Origin: Primula veris
Lineage: Eukaryota > Streptophyta > Magnoliopsida > Ericales > Primulaceae
Direction of reading: 5' to 3'
DNA length: 64,000 bases
Assembly (NCBI GenBank): GCA_963682055.1
Contig: OY821745.1
Location: 30,997,342 to 31,061,341 of the forward strand
Positions within the stretch are counted from its first letter, which is position 1. Each line of letters starts with the position of its first letter. The notes below the pieces were generated by a model. It ran no database searches. It saw only the letters and a list, made by a program, of their open reading frames with translations, and was not told the DNA's origin. A program made the translations under genes and the position numbers. Of the stretch, positions 59,662 to 64,000 are shown one piece after another.

Positions 59662-61151
59662 TGTTGGAAAAAGGTAGGAAAACATGTATTTTATACATGG
59701 TTGTTCCAAGTGGTCAGGGACCATCTTTGAGTCAATTTTCAATGCGACTCCTCAATTTTCTAAGGCCATACTCAATGCGGTTGAGTAGCTCGTGTGACTA
59801 GCTTCGCAACGGTATATCGCATGACCTATTCGGAGGAAAGGTGTGGATGATAATTGGACTCGAATGTTGGTACTCGAAAGAGGGAAAAAACCGAAATCTG
59901 GAAAATGGAGTAGAGAGTGGGAATAAACCATGAGGGTTATCCCACATTGGAAAATCAAGGGAGATTTTTACTCTATATATACAATTCCATCCCATGTAGT
60001 GGATAAACTAATTAAGTCCACATACCCATGAGTGGGTTAGTGTGTACCACACACGCGCGCGCTCGCTCGGGTCTCGGGACTCGGGACTCGGGACTCGGGC
60101 CTCGGGTCACGGGCCGCGGGCCGCAGGACGCGGGCCGCGGGCCGCGGGCCGCGGGATGCGGGATGCGGGATTTGGGATTTGGGATTTGGGATTTGGGATT
60201 TGGGATTTGTCTCGGGTCTTGGGTCTTGGGTCTTGTACTAATCTGAAAAGGGACTTTTGCATATTTGCAAGAGCAGTCCCTAGAGTTCCAGAAGGTTTGA
60301 AACTCCAGCAGTAATTGGAGGCGGATTCTGGAGATGTAACTCGCAGAAGTAAATGACCACATTTAATTCTGCGGTTTCAGAATCCTCTATAAAGAGGCAG
60401 CCATCCCCTCACATTCTAACACACATGAAATCAGTATCTTCTCTCTAACAATAAAAAAGTTGCATATATTTTTTAGTCATAGCACTTAGAAACCAGAGAG
60501 AACCACCCACTAAAAGCTCGACTTAGACTCGTCGCCAGTTTCCGGCGAGTCTTCCGAGAGACGTTGTACATTGGGATCGAAGCGCCAACGCAACCAGAAA
60601 CCTTAAGGTGGTTGGACGAATATCGGTTAAGGGCATACTGTTAACAGTAGCCTCGTCCATATTTATTTACATTCTGTCCGGTTTTATTTTTCCGCATTTA
60701 AATTCAGTTTTTACATTCTGTCCTTTCAATTCAGTATTTTAATTCAGTATTTTAATATTCTGTCCTTAGCTGTAGCTTTTATATTCTGTATTTACATTTC
60801 TGTAATTAGTTTAAAATACTGTTTCTATTCTGTAATTTCATTTCTGTAATTAGATTCTGCAATTAGATTAGTTTCAATTCAGTCCTGTATTTTAAATTCA
60901 TAACAGAACAATCCGGCTGTTAAATTTATACTTTCCAGTCCGGCAGTTTCTTCTAATGGCAAAACAGTACATCAGATTATTAATTAATAATAATCTGATA
61001 ACGTTTGTTTTATTTACTTTTCAGTACCTACATGTTGTAATCAATTTATTGTATTCCATTTGGAAATTAATAAAGATTACACTGATTTTATTTAATTACT
61101 GTTTAGTCCTTTAATTCTTGTTAATTGTTATTTCGTACACGGAAACCAACA
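59662..61151 (+). repeat. Right (3') LTR of the copia element
   Basis: A copy of the left LTR, 90 bases longer. The differences include a more GC-rich CGGGCCGCGGG-type array before the heptamer repeat, and an additional stretch near 60420-60470 absent on the left. It is preceded by a purine tract GTGGGGGA (59653-59660), the plus-strand primer. Confidence 0.93.
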
Positions 61152-61565
61152 CTTTTGTCATGCCCATCGTCAATGATGGTATTGGAAAAGTAATAGCAAG
61201 GAATAAGCAAATTTTAATTTGAATTGATTTATTCTGATCAAAACAACAACAATCATCAAGGCACTCGATTCTAATATCAGTTTTGAACGTCATTTTACAT
61301 GTCTTCAACTAGATTATATTGTTTCTTTAGGACTTAACACGCGAAAAATTCTATCGAGGACTAAAAGTGCATTAATCTTACAAGCAGGAACCATTCCCGT
61401 CACTTTTCAAAAAATAGGTCCTCTTAAATTTTTAATCAAACTGAATGGAGTCACTTAAACTTTTTAAACTATAGGGGTCAACCAAGTAAATAATAATAAT
61501 AAAAAAAATCATGTGTGTCTTTTGCCACAACTTTTATTTAATCCAATCTCAACCTCCATAGACCC

Positions 61566-62661
61566 GAGTAATTATATGCACACGGGTTGTGCACTCCGAT
61601 CACAATAATACAGTTAGTAAGCTGATGTGGCATGTACTCTTTACAATTAATATAAACTTCAAAACTGTAGTAGCATTTTGTTAAAAAAACATAAATTCAA
61701 GCCTATTTCTCTCTCTCTTTTTTGTATCTCTTTAACGCATAATATGACTATATCTCTCTCTATGTGGCATGTGTATGTGAATGTGTTACGAATATCTGAT
61801 CAAATTTGCCAGAATTTTAGTTGGTCAGTGAATTATTTTCTCGATCCCTTTATTATTTATGTATGTATCGAAATTCAATTGATGATTTTGAAAATTTATA
61901 TATCTTATAATACGAATTTCTAACTTAAAGTTTTGATTTGGGCTTTTATAATTTAGAGTTCTTATGATACGGTTTTTACTTGGTTTATCTTTCGTGTTGC
62001 ATATACGTGATTGTTATAAGAAGAAGAAAATGATGTATAGTTGTATTTTAGAATTCTTATAATTCGGGTTTTTTTATTTAGGTTTTATTTTACAAATTTG
62101 TGTAAAAATCCTCATAAAACATATCGTCTTTTATTCAATTTAGTTGTATATTGCCTTATACCCTTAAAATTGGGACTTTTGATGTACATGTAGTTGGGAA
62201 TTTTGGTACCTTTGGGTTTGAAATTCAGTCTTCTACATTAGTTTCAAAAGCTAACAAACCAAGTACTTAAAAAAAATCACTCATTTAAGTTTTTTGTTAT
62301 TATTTGCTTTTTAGCTATTATGATAGGTGCTCTTGTATTAGTCAGCTTTTAAGCTCGAAAGTTTACATTTTTGGTTTAAAAATCCTAAAACATTTAAGCT
62401 TGCTTCATTGAGTTTTTTTTTTATCCTACTCTGAATTAAACTATTTTAGTTAAGTATACAACTATTTTGACCGTACAATTTTTATAAAACAACCATAAAA
62501 CCCATGAAATATGAGTGTTTGACAGAGAAGAGAGAGATAAATGGGTTGAATTTTATGTTTTTTTTAAGAAAATGTCACTATAGTTTTGAAGTTTATGTTA
62601 ATTGCAGAGAGATTCTGCCACATCAGCTTGCTGACTGTATTATTATGGCCGGGAGTGCGCC
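61566..62661. mobile_element. TIR element, Mutator-like non-autonomous candidate, 1.1 kb
   Basis: Inverted ends share AATAATACAGT, AGCTGATGTGGCA and GCACTCC (left arm 61584-61632, right arm 62616-62663). Flanking 9-mers CATAGACCC (61557-61565) and CATAAACCC (62662-62670) differ at one base. The duplicate segment at about 50945-50960 shows the site without the insert. The 9-bp duplication suggests a Mutator-type element. The left end extends about 20 bases beyond the matching part of the right end. No transposase ORF is present. Confidence 0.6.
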
Positions 62662-63702
62662 CATAAACCCATTCTTAACAATTTTGTCTAAGTTCTTCTA
62701 AATTAGTGTATCTAATTGCAATATAGACTCGTAAATCTCAAATTGAATTAATTCCCATGCAAAATAATTTTTTCTAAATAAAATAAAAAATTGATGCCTC
62801 TTTTCCGGTGAGGCACGGAGCGGTCGTCCTCCTTGCCCCTAGCCAAGACCGCATCTGTTGACTCCTTCTAGAACATGCATGATGTATATTTTAATGAGTT
62901 ATTATTTTAATCAAGTTTACACGTGTTGTGTAAGAGGATTTAATATAGCATATTAGCGCCAGACGTAAAACCGGAAAAATCAAACTGTACCGATAATCGA
63001 ACCGAAAAAGACCGAAACAAAAAAATCGAAAAAATTTCGGGTCCGTTTTGGTTTTCAATAAAACCGAACCAAAAAAAAACCGAAAAAACCAAAACTGGAC
63101 CGAAAAAACCCGGTCCGGTTCGGTCCAAAAAATAAAAAGACCGAAACCGAAAAAAACCAAACTGGAAAATATGTTCGGTTTTGCTAAAAACCGAATCGAA
63201 CCGGACCGAACTCAACCCTATAACATATCTTGAGAAAATTGCAACATAAATTTTGTCTACATTCTTGCAATTACATATGAAGCTTTAAATCAAAAACATG
63301 TTTTTTTTATATATATTATTTGTTATTAAGATAACGTGAAAACACAAAAAAATGAGTATGATGGTTGGATGAAAAAGACATAGTCGCTAACTAAACTACA
63401 TATCAACAAAAAATAGTTGTTAGGGAATAGGTCTAGAGACAACAATAGACACACTTGGTTTTGTGTCATACTACAGTCAAAAAAAATTTCGTGGGTTAAA
63501 TTTGGTTTTGTGGGTCTACATAAAAACAACAAAATTCGGAGCCAAAGTTAAAACTTTCAATACTTTTCCACTTTCATCTCCCATTAAAAACCATATCTCA
63601 TTTCCCCTTTCCTTTTTTATCTCCCCTGCAAAACCATGTCATTCCCCTTTCCTTGTTTTATTCATTTTATTTTTTTACTTTTTCTATTAAACACTAATCA
63701 AC
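62662..63702. other. Intergenic AT-rich DNA with a CCGAACCGAA-rich patch
   Basis: 62960-63220 is dense in ACCGAA and CCGGTTCGGT, resembling the foldback at 33030-33600. ORFs across it on both strands (Phe-rich or Lys-rich) are low complexity. No gene seen. Confidence 0.6.
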
Positions 63703-63900
63703 ATGGAGACTGTAGAACAAGCTGCTACAAGTTCTAGAGGAAACAAAAATCTAACCAATCAACAACGTCGTGACATTACCCATTTTTTGTTTCAAAACAG
63801 TCACAATCAAAAATTAAAAATGGGTTATAAAAGAGGCTGCTCAAAAGTTCGCAACATCAAGTTCTTAACAATGTGTAATTGTATATTTGACTGTTATCGC
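63703..63900 (+). pseudogene. Plant mariner-like transposase N-terminal fragment
   Basis: The ORF reads METVEQAATSSRGNKNLTNQ, then QRRDITHFLFQNSHNQKLKM, matching the start of plant mariner (Soymar-type) transposases: LTNQQR, a helix, then K.L..G. After KMG the similarity moves to another frame (VIKEAAQKFATSSS) that soon ends, showing a frameshift. No DDD/E catalytic part is seen before the window ends. Confidence 0.65.
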
Positions 63901-64000
63901 CATTTTCATCTGTAGTAATGCGATTCAATGAAAATTTTGCTTTTGCAAATTATTTTGCTATGGTATTTAAATGATTTTATAGTTGGTAACAACAAGCTTA

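Larger units (their letters stand above)
53072..61151 (+). mobile_element. Ty1/copia LTR retrotransposon, 8.1 kb
   Basis: LTRs 53072-54471 (1400 bp) and 59662-61151 (1490 bp) begin TGTTGG and end CCAACA, with CTTTT target duplications at 53067-53071 and 61152-61156. The internal order gag, protease, integrase, RT, RNase H is typical of copia. The LTRs differ at many positions and by indels, so it is older than the gypsy element. Two nonsense codons (55393-55395 and 58412-58414) and two frame changes (poly-C at 55905-55927, and near 57290) make it defective. Lineage within copia is not resolved. Confidence 0.95.
52923..61565. repeat. Duplicated segment, copy 2, split by the copia insertion
   Basis: The left part is 52923-53071 and the right part 61157-61565; joined, they align with 50375-50955. 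The copia element sits between CTTTT target duplications. At the right end a TIR element interrupts copy 2 again, and CCCATTCTTAACA resumes at about 62668. Confidence 0.78.

Overview
The window is plant nuclear DNA, most likely from a eudicot. Split genes with canonical GT-AG introns encode an IRE1 sensor, an aminopeptidase P1 and a BES1/BZR1 transcription factor, set in AT-rich intergenic DNA with nested LTR retrotransposons and MITEs. No bacterial, organellar, tRNA or rRNA gene was seen. I cannot name the species.

Layout: (1) 1-1614, intergenic, with an imperfect direct repeat. (2) 1615-9525 (+), a complete seven-exon IRE1 kinase/endoribonuclease gene. (3) 10133-10549, two small LTR-like arms in inverted orientation around a tRNA-iMet-type primer site. 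(4) 12081-29322, a 17.2 kb Ty3/gypsy element of the Tat type, sense strand minus, with near-identical 569 bp LTRs, CAAAC target duplications, a tRNA-Asp-like primer site, gag, protease, RT, two RNase H modules and integrase. Between integrase and its 3' LTR it carries about 9 kb of antisense (+) coding DNA: five small coiled-coil ORFs, each behind its own TATA box, a four-exon gene resembling the 'putative gypsy type transposon' (Transposase_28) family, and two more coiled-coil ORFs. (5) 29487-31329, a broken FQR1-like quinone reductase gene with an LTR fragment inside an exon. (6) 34151-43551 (+), a complete 16-exon aminopeptidase P1 gene. (7) 46143-49557 (-), a two-exon BES1/BZR1-like gene. 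(8) 50370-62680, a decayed region with a duplicated roughly 600 bp segment, two MADS-box fragments, a Ty1/copia element (53072-61151) and a TIR element. (9) 63703 to the end, an N-terminal mariner-like transposase fragment.

The three intact genes are housekeeping or regulatory plant genes (ER stress sensing, proline-specific peptide trimming, brassinosteroid transcription). Nothing suggests that they work together. In at least two of them the first intron has grown by tandem duplication that copied pieces of a neighbouring exon: APP1 intron 1 holds decayed copies of exon 2, and the BES1/BZR1 intron holds copies of the exon 1 end.

The strongest candidates for something little described are the antisense mini-gene array in the Tat-type element and a 36-nt perfect complementarity in the copia element. 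The latter joins the site just downstream of the left LTR to the LTR interior, in the geometry expected of self-primed reverse transcription. Exon boundaries were placed by eye from splice consensus and reading-frame continuity. Family names come from motif recognition, not from database searches.
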